Both the position numbers and the translations under genes were made by a program. A DNA stretch of 17,204 nucleotides, taken from NCBI GenBank assembly GCA_029856055.1, contig JAHQWF010000146.1, positions 1 through 17,204 of the forward strand, given 5' to 3'. The notes below the pieces were generated by a model. The model had not been told where the DNA came from, did not search any database, and saw nothing but the letters and a program-made list of their open reading frames with translations. This document shows, in pieces, positions 1 to 8,400 of the stretch (the first letter of the stretch is position 1; every line of letters starts with the position of its first letter). The DNA is from Candidatus Njordarchaeota archaeon (GTDB lineage Archaea; Asgardarchaeota; Njordarchaeia; Njordarchaeales; Njordarchaeaceae).

Positions 1-257
1 AGTCCAGCGCTCTTAGTAAGGTTCTCTCTAAATAACTCAACATGGAGATCACATAACTTTACGATCTCAAAAACAGATATTCCTTCACGAACCAATTGCT
101 GTTCCAAAAAAGGTATTTCCCAAGGTTTAATGGCTTTCAAAACATCTCTAAATTTAGTTTTTAGAGTGTTTAAATCACCGCCTCGATGCAGTTCCTTCAC
201 AACTTCTTTCAATGTACTTAATTTCTTATCTAGATCCTCTAGACGTCCTTCCTCCAT
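1..257 (-). CDS. DUF438-domain protein, N-terminal part (3' end outside the window)
   Basis: An open frame runs from ATG at 257 to the window edge, giving 85 residues. The N-terminus is charged and helical (MEEGRLEDLDKKL...). It is followed by HRGGDLNTLKTKFRDVL, WEIPFLEQQLVREGIS and IVKLCDLHVELFRENL, which I recognise as the DUF438 signature: a helical domain with a conserved LCDLHVELF stretch. Known family members usually continue into a hemerythrin-type HHE domain and often a PAS domain, suggesting sensing of oxygen, metal or redox state, but that part lies outside the window. The start is supported by the purine-rich CGGGCGAGATAAA just upstream and TATA-like sequence at 283-312. The exact role is unknown. 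Confidence 0.8.
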   Translation of the reverse strand, partial: MEEGRLEDLDKKLSTLKEVVKELHRGGDLNTLKTKFRDVLKAIKPWEIPFLEQQLVREGISVFEIVKLCDLHVELFRENLTKSAG

Positions 258-282
258 TTTATCTCGCCCGAAAATATTATTT

Positions 283-312
283 CTTTAAAAATAACTATGT
301 TATATTTAAAAA
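283..312 (-). promoter_or_regulatory. TATA-like promoter region of the DUF438 gene
   Basis: Read on the minus strand, two archaeal box-A-like elements occur upstream of the ATG at 257: TTTTTAAATATA (312-301) and ATTTTTAAAG (292-283). The first would give a leader of about 20 bases. The second would give an almost leaderless transcript. Position and composition are the only evidence. Confidence 0.4.
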
Positions 313-445
313 TTTTATTCCTAACAAAAATATGACGATTAAATAAATAGTTGAGCCTAGATATAGATTTATGCTTCATGAGGTCAAAAATAGAACTTAA
401 AATACGGTTCACAATTATTGAAAAGAAAATGTAATATGATAATCC

Positions 446-1102
446 TCAAACCTTCTTAATCATTACTTTTGGTTCTGAATTATTCTCTAACTTTATTAGA
501 GCGAATTTACCAGCCCTTGCTGGTCCAGGATTTACAATAATTGTTTTTCCTAATTTATCGATACCTGAGCTTTCATGTATATGGCCGGTTAATACGAGTA
601 ATGGTTGCTTCTCAATAATAAATCTACGTAATTCCTTGCTACCAACATGCTTAATTTTCATCACTTTATCTATCTTGGTACCATGAGGAGGCACGTGAGA
701 GACAAGAATGAAATCTTTTTCCAGAGTAAAATCCATCAAAATACCCCTGATTTCCTCCTCTGACCACTCTATATTTGTATGGAAGGGCGTTATATTACTT
801 CCCCCCAAACCAATAACTTCTAGATCCCTAATATCGTACTTCCTAGCGTGTAGATTCCTAATTCTCTCACCCTCCCAGTTAAGCAGAGAGTCATCATCAC
901 AATTACCAGGAACAAAATAGATATCTCTTTCCAATTCATCACTAATCATTTCTAGAAGTTCTACAGCAATGTATGGAGGATCAAAATCAGTTATATCGCC
1001 ACCAACAAACACGTAATCAACAGCATAATCTTTTAGCTCCCTAATAATTTCTCTTAGTTTATCCTTATTGCTGTGAATATCAACTACATAACCTATTAGC
1101 AT
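446..1102 (-). CDS. Calcineurin-like metallophosphoesterase (Icc-related, COG2129 type)
   Basis: This 218-residue cytoplasmic protein carries the full set of metal-binding motifs of the calcineurin-like phosphoesterase fold, in order: D8-x-H10 (VVDIHSN), GGDITD at 34-39, GNCDD from 66, SHVPPHGT around 135-142 and GHIH at 173-176, closing with NPGPAR near 191. These residues normally coordinate two metal ions that hydrolyse phosphomonoesters or phosphodiesters. The GGDITD and SHVPPHGT wording fits the archaeal Icc-related group. The physiological substrate of that group is not established, so I name none. There is no signal peptide or membrane segment. The ATG at 1102 has a GGTGA element about ten bases upstream. 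The gene lies between two other minus-strand genes, but gaps of nearly 190 bases on each side argue against co-transcription. Confidence 0.9.
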   Translation of the reverse strand: MLIGYVVDIHSNKDKLREIIRELKDYAVDYVFVGGDITDFDPPYIAVELLEMISDELERDIYFVPGNCDDDSLLNWEGERIRNLHARKYDIRDLEVIGLGGSNITPFHTNIEWSEEEIRGILMDFTLEKDFILVSHVPPHGTKIDKVMKIKHVGSKELRRFIIEKQPLLVLTGHIHESSGIDKLGKTIIVNPGPARAGKFALIKLENNSEPKVMIKKV

Positions 1103-1235
1103 GAAGATTTCACCATTTGTTATTGATCTTAGAGAGTTTAGATATTGAAAATATTGTGTTGATATATCTTGTCTTTTTAAATGAAAAAGAAAATGGAATT
1201 TACAGATATCTATAAAACTTTATGGTAAAATTCAT

Positions 1236-1262
1236 AAAAAAGCTTCGGAAGGCTTCAAGCTT
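1236..1262 (-). terminator. Hairpin followed by a T run downstream of the broken synthase gene
   Basis: On the minus strand, AAGCTT (1262-1257) can pair with AAGCTT (1245-1240), and GAAG/CTTC complementarity lies inside the loop. The second arm runs into six T residues (1241-1236). It starts about 25 bases beyond the stop of the ketoacyl-synthase-like gene, so it resembles an intrinsic terminator of that unit. Archaeal termination often needs only a T run, so the stem may be incidental. Confidence 0.45.
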
Positions 1263-1286
1263 ACAAATAAAAGTTAGTAAAAGTGT

Positions 1287-2295
1287 TTATACCCATTTAA
1301 ATAAGGCTGATGCCATAACAAATCCGACGCCAGATGTGGTGAAGATTAGGTAGTCTCCTTTCTTTAACCTGCCTTCATTTATTGCATCGTATAATGCGAA
1401 GAACACGCATGCAGAACCAGTATAACCGTATTTACCCATTACATATACGCCTCTTTCTGGTGGCAAACCTAGCACTTTTAATGTATCTATGATTGTTTGC
1501 TTGTTTACCTGGGTTATGAAAAAGTGCTTGATTTCCTCTACTTTCACACCAGCTTTTTCAGCTGTCGCTTTTATCAGATCAGGTCAATGTCTTATATTAA
1601 TATCTGGGGGATACCTCTTAACATACCTTAGATAATTCCATTTATCAGCCACAGCTCTCTCACTGCAAGGCCTAGCGCCACCAATAAATATACCCCAGTA
1701 ATCCCAGTACTGACCATCTGATATGATCTTACCAGTTATGAATCCAGGTTCATCAGATGGACCCAATATAACTGCACCAGCCCCATCGGAGAAGATAGAT
1801 CCAACGATATCAGTTTTCCTATCAATAAACCTATTCATTACATATGGAGAAACAACAGCTACATAGTTAATATCTTCATTAAGCATGATCATTTAGGAAC
1901 CAATCATCAAACCAATTGTGTTATCAGCGCAAGCTGCATTAAGATCAAAGCAACCGGTCTTTAATTTTGCGCCAATCTTCTTATGAATAACGGTACATGA
2001 TGGTGGTGTTTGATAATCTGGCGTGTCCGTTGCTTGAATAATCAAGTCTAAATCATCTACAGTTAAACCAGCTCTATCTAACGCATTCATTAGAGCTTCT
2101 GCGGCAAGATCCGATGGCGCAGTGGTTTCATCTGCAACATATCTTAATGTAATACCGATTCTATCCTCAAGCGCTCGCCTCCAAGCCTTTGGCAAGGGAA
2201 CTCCAAACTCTTTTTCATAGTCCTCGTTTGTAACTATTTTCTCTGGGAGGGCTATACCGGCATTCACTATTTTAGCATATCTAAGTACCTTTCAT
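1287..2295 (-). pseudogene. 3-oxoacyl-ACP synthase III-like (thiolase superfamily) gene with one frameshift and two in-frame stops
   Basis: Three open segments (2267-1896, 1892-1587, 1583-1287) lie in one frame, interrupted only by TAA (1895-1893) and TGA (1586-1584). Joined, they read as a ketoacyl synthase III: LPEKIVTNEDYEKEFG, DRIGITLRYVADE, LDLIIQATDTPD, FDLNAACAD with the nucleophile Cys, SDGAGAVILG, then LKKGDYLIFTTSGVG near the C-terminus. Spacing from Cys to SDGAGA matches FabH, so nothing large is missing. The likely original start is ATG at 2295, behind GGTGGT. It is now one base out of frame; removing one base near 2289-2291 restores MKVLRYAKIVNAG and gives exactly 336 codons including the stop. 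The usual catalytic His and Asn positions read TQVN and GYTGSA, possibly subfamily traits rather than decay. In life it probably condensed acyl-CoA substrates. Sequencing error is an alternative explanation. Confidence 0.85.
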
Positions 2296-2350
2296 AATTA
2301 CCACCGATGCGAAAGGTAGTGAATATAATGTATTAAAAAAGCGTAAAAAT

Positions 2351-2380
2351 ATTTTTTAAATTGATAAAATTTTTTAAATT
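2351..2380. repeat. Direct repeat of a 12-base TATA-like element
   Basis: ATTTTTTAAATT occurs at 2351-2362 and again at 2369-2380, 18 bases apart start to start. It sits in a nearly pure A/T stretch upstream of the broken synthase gene. Read on the minus strand, both copies resemble archaeal TATA boxes (AATTTAAAAAAT), so they may be tandem promoter boxes of that gene. They may equally be low-complexity sequence. Confidence 0.4.
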
Positions 2381-2398
2381 TTAAAAAAAGGTTTTTGA

Positions 2399-2503
2399 AA
2401 TGAAAAAATATCGCCATTAATAATTCAGATCTCCGCTGTAGTAATCATCATCGCGATTGTAGCTATAGTCGGGTTTATTTATTACAAGAAGAGAGCTGCC
2501 TAA
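2399..2503 (+). pseudogene. Orphan C-terminal membrane anchor, remnant of a surface or solute-binding protein
   Basis: The plus-strand frame ending in TAA at 2501-2503 encodes 34 residues: a short polar stretch, a hydrophobic segment (AVVIIIAIVAIVGFIYY) and the basic tail KKRAA. This is the typical C-terminal anchor of archaeal S-layer-like proteins and ABC solute-binding proteins: one membrane helix with lysine and arginine on the cytoplasmic side. The frame is closed upstream by TGA at 2396-2398 and contains no ATG, GTG or TTG, so it cannot be an independent small gene. I read it as the 3' end of a gene whose body was deleted. It is visibly less A/T-rich than the sequence before it and ends one base before the stop of the facing Bax1 gene. 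Confidence 0.6.
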
Positions 2504-2504
2504 G

Positions 2505-3749
2505 CTACTTTTCTATAATGTTTCTTAATTCTTTTTCTAATTTATTTTTTAAAGAGCTCATCTTGTTATATTCGTATGGGATTTTTATTAGATTTACGTC
2601 TTTGAATTCATCCCATATTTTTGAATCAATAAGCAATATTATGTTGCTACGAATTTTATTGCTAAGCTTTCTCAATTTATCTCTTTTCTTATCAATGTAT
2701 CTTTTTGACCAAAAACCGATTATTTCTAGGTATAAATCCCTATTACCACAAGTAATGGTTATGTCTGGGATGAATAAGCTCCCTGCAACATCAATCACGG
2801 TGCTTTCACGAAGGATATTGCAATTATACGCGCTTAATGCTTCTGATAATAAATTAAAAATATTGCTCTCTACTATGCTATCAAAAAGAGGAATTTCTTT
2901 TTTCGCTTTATATGGTAGCGATAAGATAGGGGCCCAAGGGCGATCACTATCAAGTTTCCAAAGTAAATCCCGACCATCAATCCTTAGCAACGCTTTAATT
3001 GACCATGGTTTATATCGGGTTAATGAGTACGCTAATATAGTGGCGAATCTTTTTCCATAAAATCTAGCAAGTTTTGCTGGAAGATAATAGTAGGGGTTCA
3101 GGATTTCGCAGTGAAGTGTATTATTAACAACTTTGATATCAATATAAGCTCGTGATCTCTTAGCTCTATAAATGATTGATTTAATTATCTGTGGGAATTG
3201 ATCTGTGCACCTAAAATCAATAATTATTTTCTCTGCCATGGCTATAGCTGTTCGTAGGATATAATAATTAGTAATACCTAATAAAGTATTAGCACTAGGT
3301 TTTTCAATCCTATTAATCGAATAAAGCGGAAAAATAGATGCTATTAGATCACTATAAGGAATACCCATTTTCTCTTTAAGCTCAATCAATTTGTTGAAAG
3401 AGCCAAAAGGAATAAAACCTCCATAAAGCTTATTCACTTTCTTATAGAAATCAATTAAATTTACGATATTTTTTGGCTTGACTTTGGCAATAGAGTAATG
3501 ATTGGACAAAGCCTTTAAAACGAATCGACATTGTTTTTCATCAACTACCTCCTTGCATATCTCTTTCTTTAATACATTGAGATTTATTAATTTTCCCAAA
3601 TTAGCTTCAACAAGATCTATGATTTTCTTAATTGCATTTAAATCATTTTCTGGATTAAGGAAGTTTACTACGATTCTATCGCCGTAAATTGAGCATGGCA
3701 GGTTCGTTTCCTTAATTCCAAACACCGCTTTTAATATCTCATAAAGCAA
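2505..3749 (-). CDS. bax1: Bax1 (DUF790) nuclease, partner of XPB
   Basis: A 414-residue soluble protein of the DUF790 family. Bax1 (binds archaeal XPB) is a structure-specific DNA endonuclease that forms a helicase-nuclease complex with XPB, thought to act in nucleotide-excision-type repair. Visible here are a helical N-terminal half, PYSDLIASIFPLY (131-143), a central basic region with LLRIDGRDLLWKLD (254-267), and a C-terminal nuclease-like segment with PD at 328-329, E342 in LYLEIIGFW, K349 and a following lysine-rich helix. This pattern, PD...E.xGFW.xxY...K, is typical of DUF790. The TTG start at 3749 is supported by a TATA-like box about 23 bases upstream, implying an almost leaderless transcript. 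The strongest support for the name is the adjacent divergent XPB gene; the two are usually neighbours in archaea. Confidence 0.85.
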   Translation of the reverse strand: MLYEILKAVFGIKETNLPCSIYGDRIVVNFLNPENDLNAIKKIIDLVEANLGKLINLNVLKKEICKEVVDEKQCRFVLKALSNHYSIAKVKPKNIVNLIDFYKKVNKLYGGFIPFGSFNKLIELKEKMGIPYSDLIASIFPLYSINRIEKPSANTLLGITNYYILRTAIAMAEKIIIDFRCTDQFPQIIKSIIYRAKRSRAYIDIKVVNNTLHCEILNPYYYLPAKLARFYGKRFATILAYSLTRYKPWSIKALLRIDGRDLLWKLDSDRPWAPILSLPYKAKKEIPLFDSIVESNIFNLLSEALSAYNCNILRESTVIDVAGSLFIPDITITCGNRDLYLEIIGFWSKRYIDKKRDKLRKLSNKIRSNIILLIDSKIWDEFKDVNLIKIPYEYNKMSSLKNKLEKELRNIIEK

Positions 3750-3765
3750 TTATTCACTCAGCAAG

Positions 3766-3800
3766 AGATTTAATATTCACAATAAGGAAATTAATTAAAA
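3766..3800. promoter_or_regulatory. Divergent TATA-like boxes between bax1 and xpb
   Basis: The 68-base gap between the two TTG start codons contains AGATTTAATATT (3766-3777, serving the minus strand) and TTAATTAAAA (3791-3800, serving the plus strand). Each is centred about 23 bases from its own start codon, as expected for leaderless archaeal transcripts. The boxes are close enough that one bound regulator could affect both genes. Confidence 0.5.
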
Positions 3801-3817
3801 TAGTATTTAATACTAGC

Positions 3818-5230
3818 TTGGCTAGGGAGGTTATAGTTCTGTCTAATAAGATCATGGTAAGAAAAGGCTTTCAAACGATAGAAGTGGAGACGAAGAATCC
3901 TCAAATAATTGGATGGTTAAAAGAAAATAGTATTCATAGAAGCCAAGATAACTTGTTTAAGATAGAACCTTACAAGATAGGTGAATTAATAGATTTAGCT
4001 AGATACCTGAATGTCGAGGTCGTATCTACTTTCAATTTGATAAATAAGATAAAATTAGTATCTAAGAGACGTATTAAACTGAGAGATTACCAGGAAGAAG
4101 CTATTAAGTTGCTTAAGGAAAATAATTACAGGGGGATAATTGTCCTACCAACGGGTGCTGGAAAATCTTACATAGGGATAAAACTGCTGGAAACCCTTGA
4201 AGTGAAGACCCTAATAATAGTACCGACGATTGATCTCTTGAACCAATGGAAAAGAAAAATTATCGCTGAATTAGGTCTGGGTGAAGAGCTCATCGGGATA
4301 TACGGAGGGGATCAGAGAGAGATAAGAGAAATAACTATAGCTACGTATCAAAGCGCATCAAAAACAGAGTTTCTCCAGAAAAACATGACAGAATTTAGTT
4401 TATTAATCCTAGACGAAGTTCATCACGCTAGTGGAGAAATATTCATGGAGATACCTCGTAGATTAACAGCCATATATAGGGCAGGTTTTACTGCAACTTT
4501 TGATGTGAAAGAAGAAAAGAAAGAGCTGTTAGTTGACTTGATAGGTAAAATTTTCGAAATTAAGAGCATTGAAGAGTTAGCTTCTAGAGGATACCTAGCT
4601 AACTATGATTACAAACTGATAAAAGTAGAATTAACAAGAGCCGAGAAAGAGAGATACAGAGCATTTGTTAAAAAATATGCAGAGTATTTATCAATAGAAG
4701 GCATTAAGAAAAAAGGTAAAGAAGCCTACATGGAAGTGATTAAGAGATCTAAGCGAGATGAATGTGCTAGAGAAGCATTAGAAGCTATTAAACAAGCCAA
4801 AGAGTTATCGTTAATGAATAGAAATAAGCTCATCAAGCTAAATGAATTATTGAATAGACATAAAAATGATAAGGTAATAATATTCACACGACATGTAAAA
4901 ACAGCTGGGCTGATTAGCTACTTACTAGGTATACCTAAAATATCATCAGACACACTACCGAGATTGAGAGAGCAAATTCTGAATGAATTCAGAAAGGGGA
5001 CAATCACTAAGATAGTGACTGCGGAAGCTTTAGATGAGGGAGTAGATGTACCAGATGCATCTGTATGTATAATAATAAGTGGGAAACCATCAAAAAGACA
5101 ATTAATACAGAGAATCGGGAGAGTTTTGAGACCAAAAGGTAATAAAAAAGCAATAATTTATGAAATAATAACATCTAGGACATTGGAAGAGAAAATTCAT
5201 AAGAAACGGCATAGAGGGATTTTATACTAA
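3818..5230 (+). CDS. xpb: XPB-family DNA repair helicase (superfamily 2)
   Basis: A 470-residue ATP-dependent DNA helicase or translocase of the archaeal XPB/Rad25 group. Motifs in order are: a damage-recognition-like N-terminal domain (1-80), LRDYQEEAI (88-96), Walker A PTGAGKS (111-117), IIVPTIDLLNQW (133-144), DEVHH (199-203), GFTATF (223-228), a charged helical insertion resembling the XPB thumb (about 275-335), motif V TAEALDEGVDVPDAS (401-415) and motif VI QRIGRVLRPKG (431-441). DEVH and GFTATF are typical of XPB rather than of DEAD-box proteins. The protein has no archaeal TFIIH around it; the family is thought to unwind DNA for the Bax1 nuclease encoded divergently next door. The TTG start at 3818 gives a normal family N-terminus and lies at leaderless distance from a TATA-like box. 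The next in-frame ATG, at codon 13, would remove conserved-looking sequence. Confidence 0.93.
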   Translation: MAREVIVLSNKIMVRKGFQTIEVETKNPQIIGWLKENSIHRSQDNLFKIEPYKIGELIDLARYLNVEVVSTFNLINKIKLVSKRRIKLRDYQEEAIKLLKENNYRGIIVLPTGAGKSYIGIKLLETLEVKTLIIVPTIDLLNQWKRKIIAELGLGEELIGIYGGDQREIREITIATYQSASKTEFLQKNMTEFSLLILDEVHHASGEIFMEIPRRLTAIYRAGFTATFDVKEEKKELLVDLIGKIFEIKSIEELASRGYLANYDYKLIKVELTRAEKERYRAFVKKYAEYLSIEGIKKKGKEAYMEVIKRSKRDECAREALEAIKQAKELSLMNRNKLIKLNELLNRHKNDKVIIFTRHVKTAGLISYLLGIPKISSDTLPRLREQILNEFRKGTITKIVTAEALDEGVDVPDASVCIIISGKPSKRQLIQRIGRVLRPKGNKKAIIYEIITSRTLEEKIHKKRHRGILY

Positions 5231-5368
5231 TGAACGCTATTATTCATCTTAATATATTAATTTATTATTCATGATCAATCATGTGTTTCATATATCTATG
5301 AGGGATGATGCGGCATCCTGTATTTAAGTACACAGAATTTTTGGTTTATTTTAATTTCTAGACTTATT

Positions 5369-5380
5369 ATTTTTTAAATT
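5369..5380 (+). promoter_or_regulatory. TATA-like box upstream of the surface-protein gene
   Basis: ATTTTTTAAATT lies in the gap after xpb. Transcription would start near 5400. That leaves either a leader of about 80 bases before GTG 5480 or an almost leaderless TTG at 5405. Sequence resemblance only. Confidence 0.35.
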
Positions 5381-5470
5381 AATATTATCTATTAGCCCTT
5401 ATTCTTGAATAAATTTTTATTTTCCATTTCAGTGAAGTATATAAGGAATCGAATTTTGCTCTTTAAAATT

Positions 5471-5482
5471 GGTGATAAAGTG
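5471..5482 (+). promoter_or_regulatory. Ribosome binding site that decides the surface-protein start
   Basis: GGTGATAAAGTG places a strong GGTGAT Shine-Dalgarno three bases ahead of GTG 5480. The protein then begins MRKKLYLLISIIVMFFLL, a textbook signal peptide. The upstream TTG at 5405 would add 25 residues in front of it without a comparable binding site. Confidence 0.6.
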
Positions 5483-8400
5483 AGGAAAAAGCTTTACTTA
5501 CTAATATCGATAATTGTTATGTTCTTTCTATTGACGCCTAATCTATCTCAGCATCACAGCTTTTTGATAGATTTCATTAGTAAGAATACAATTGAAAATC
5601 AAAACCAGTTAATTCATAGTCCTATTAGGGATATCTCAGAAAACAATTTCTCTGATAATTACAACAACATATTTTCAATAGAGAGTGTAAATGAACCTAT
5701 CTTAGCGAATTTAAGTCTGAGAGATATCTATATCTATCATAAAAACGCGACAAAAGTTATCGCGATTGATTCTGGTAATGGTAAATCAATCATCGTTTTC
5801 GCTAATAATAGTTTATATTTCTATAACTACAGTAGGAGCTACGCGATAGATTTTCTGGATTATGATTATGGATACATTGGGTCAAGCGAGAAACTAGTGG
5901 TATTAAGTAATGGGTCATTAGAAATATTTAACAGTAGTGGCGAGATACTGGCGAGTTTTAAGGTAGATTTATTTTGGAGGAATGTTAGTTTAGTTGGTGA
6001 GAACATAATTATTTGGAGAGGTAATGATTCTTACTTGGAGATGTATAATGCTAGTGGATCATTAATAATGAACGGTAGCATTATTTACTTGAAGGATTTA
6101 AGTGGAGCATCTATAATCCATGATGGGGAGATTACTATCCGTGACATCCTATATTACTCATCTTCCATCGTTATGATCATTCAGTATACGCAAAGCGGAA
6201 CAGTAATAGATGCTATTGCCAAACTAGAATACCAACTAGGAATAAACAGATACTTAACTGCTATAGTGATCGATAATGAACCCCCAATGAGCATATATAA
6301 TTATACCTTTGGGGAATGGAGATCTACGAAATCAATATTTGTTCTACTTAAGAATAAGACGAAGGGCTATGAAATAAGGATTTACGCGGGATTAAACGGT
6401 TTAAATTATTCTATACTTATCAATGTCTCTCTTTCCCAATTAATTATCAATAATATTGATGTAGACACAGTTAATGATTGGAACGGCGACAATATATCTG
6501 AGGTAATAATTAGTAATAGTACTCATATAGGGGCAATAATTAGTAACTCTACTGAAAGAGTTAAAGAACTAAATAATCTTGGTTTAGAGGCGTGTAACAG
6601 CACGTTGTTCTCTGTGTATAATTCCTCATCCATATTAATAATGAATGAAACAATTGATCTTATCCAGAAATATGACACATCATATGGCTCTATTAGGGAT
6701 GTATTTAATTTAACAATTGACTTAATAGCCATCACTGATAAAGGTAATTTAATTTCCATAAATCCAAGGACCAATTATTATCTAGAGCAAAAAATAACTA
6801 CATTTAACTACAAAGGATATAGTTACTCCCTAAATTGCTTCTCTACTTATACTGGATATGAAGTGTTTGCGAATTGGGTTAATGAGACGCGATACATATT
6901 AAGATTCACTTCAAGTGAAATAGAGAGAACGCAGATAACTAATAACTCACTAACAGTATTCCTAAGTAACCAAACAGTCTTGATATACAGCAAGAACAAG
7001 AATTTGATATATCGATCTAATTCGCAATATGTAGAATTAGCGACAGCTATGCCTGACGCATCACAAGTATATCTCGCTCTAAATAATGGAACTTTAATTG
7101 AGAACATCTCTGGTCGAAGATTAGCGTTATCCAATGTTAAGCCATTCTTCCTAGATATTTTTAATGACCAACTAGTTTACATAGTAAGTGGTGTTCTATC
7201 TGGACCAATAATCAATGTAACGTTAATAACAATTAATCCTGTTACCTTATCGATCTATAAGACTTTCACAGTACTACTGGATATTGGTGGATCACCGTTT
7301 AATACTTTAGAATCCTATGGAATTTCTATTGCAATTAACTATGTTAATCAAAATAATATACCAGATATGGCTATAGGAGTCTATGGGGAAGTTAGTGGTT
7401 TTAGTGGTGCCATATTTAGAAATGGATTAAATATATGTGTTATAGAGGATCTAGGCTATTTCACATACAAATATTCAGCTCAGAAGGAACAAGCAAGCTC
7501 ATCAATAAATTATAGGTATTCTCTATATCCCTTCAACAATTCATTCTTGTTTGTTAATTCATCTAGCTCAATTTTCTATTTATTAGAGGGCAATGGTTCG
7601 ATAAGGAAGCTTGGTTTTGCTGGAGAAAGGGCTTTAGCGGCAGCTAACGATGCTTTGTTCACTAATGAGTCAATAAAGATCTTTTATAACAACTATTTCG
7701 CATATAACATAACTGTTGAGCAAAACGTAACAATAGCTTTCTCATCACTAAAGGATGGATCATTACTAACTGAATTCGTTGATCTATTTAGCGTTGAGAG
7801 AGTAAGACAGTTATCTGGTATAGAAGATTACTATGCTCCATTGCTTAATAATATTCGTAGTCCTAAAATCATCTCAGATAGCACTCTTATCTCTGGGTCA
7901 AAGGATGTTTTATTCGATTTAACTTTTAGTGATGATAGATGGCTCAAGAATTATTCCATAAGCATAAATGCAGAATTTAATAAAACTGGGTATCTGGAGG
8001 GTGAACAATCAAATGTCATAGAGGTTGTCTCAACAAATCTCGTTGACGGTACTTATCCGCTAGAAATAATTATTTATGATTTAGCTGGGCGCAAATCAAC
8101 TTACTTATATGACCTAATAATCGATACGACTCCACCTACTATCGAGGTAAATTACAGGAGTATCTATAATAGCTCTTCAATAACATTTACTATGAATGTA
8201 TCAGATCTCAATTATGATTACACGGATATTTATTTAGATGGACAATATTACACTAAATCTATTCAAGCCAATGTGACTGTGGATTTAGCTGGGTTATTGC
8301 AGGGAAAGCATACTGTTAGGTTAGTTTCTTTTGATAAAGCTAATAACTATTTTGAGAAACAATTTAGCTTTATAGTTGACTTGGAAAAACCCGAAATAGT

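Noticed and set aside
378..434. 18-codon frame starting ATGAGGTC
   Set aside because: It is very short, has no binding site and no recognisable product, in a region that otherwise looks intergenic.
1584..1586. TGA in the synthase-like gene as a selenocysteine codon
   Set aside because: A second stop (TAA) and a frameshift also interrupt the gene. The position is not a catalytic cysteine site and no SECIS-like hairpin is evident.
1584..1892. Two or three separate short genes instead of one broken gene
   Set aside because: All segments share one frame and together cover a single synthase with correct spacing. The fragments have no independent binding sites.
2518..3060. 180-codon open frame on the plus strand opposite bax1
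   Set aside because: It is the antisense shadow of a clear DUF790 gene, has no recognisable motif and low-complexity hydrophobic composition, and lacks a binding site.
5300..5325. GGATGATGCGG as the C box of a C/D box guide RNA
   Set aside because: It misses the RUGAUGA consensus, and no CUGA box was found at a suitable distance.
5405..5479. Upstream TTG as start of the surface protein
   Set aside because: It would place 25 extra residues before a standard signal peptide and lacks a Shine-Dalgarno, whereas GTG 5480 has GGTGAT. It is not fully excluded, because a TATA-like box sits at leaderless distance from 5405.
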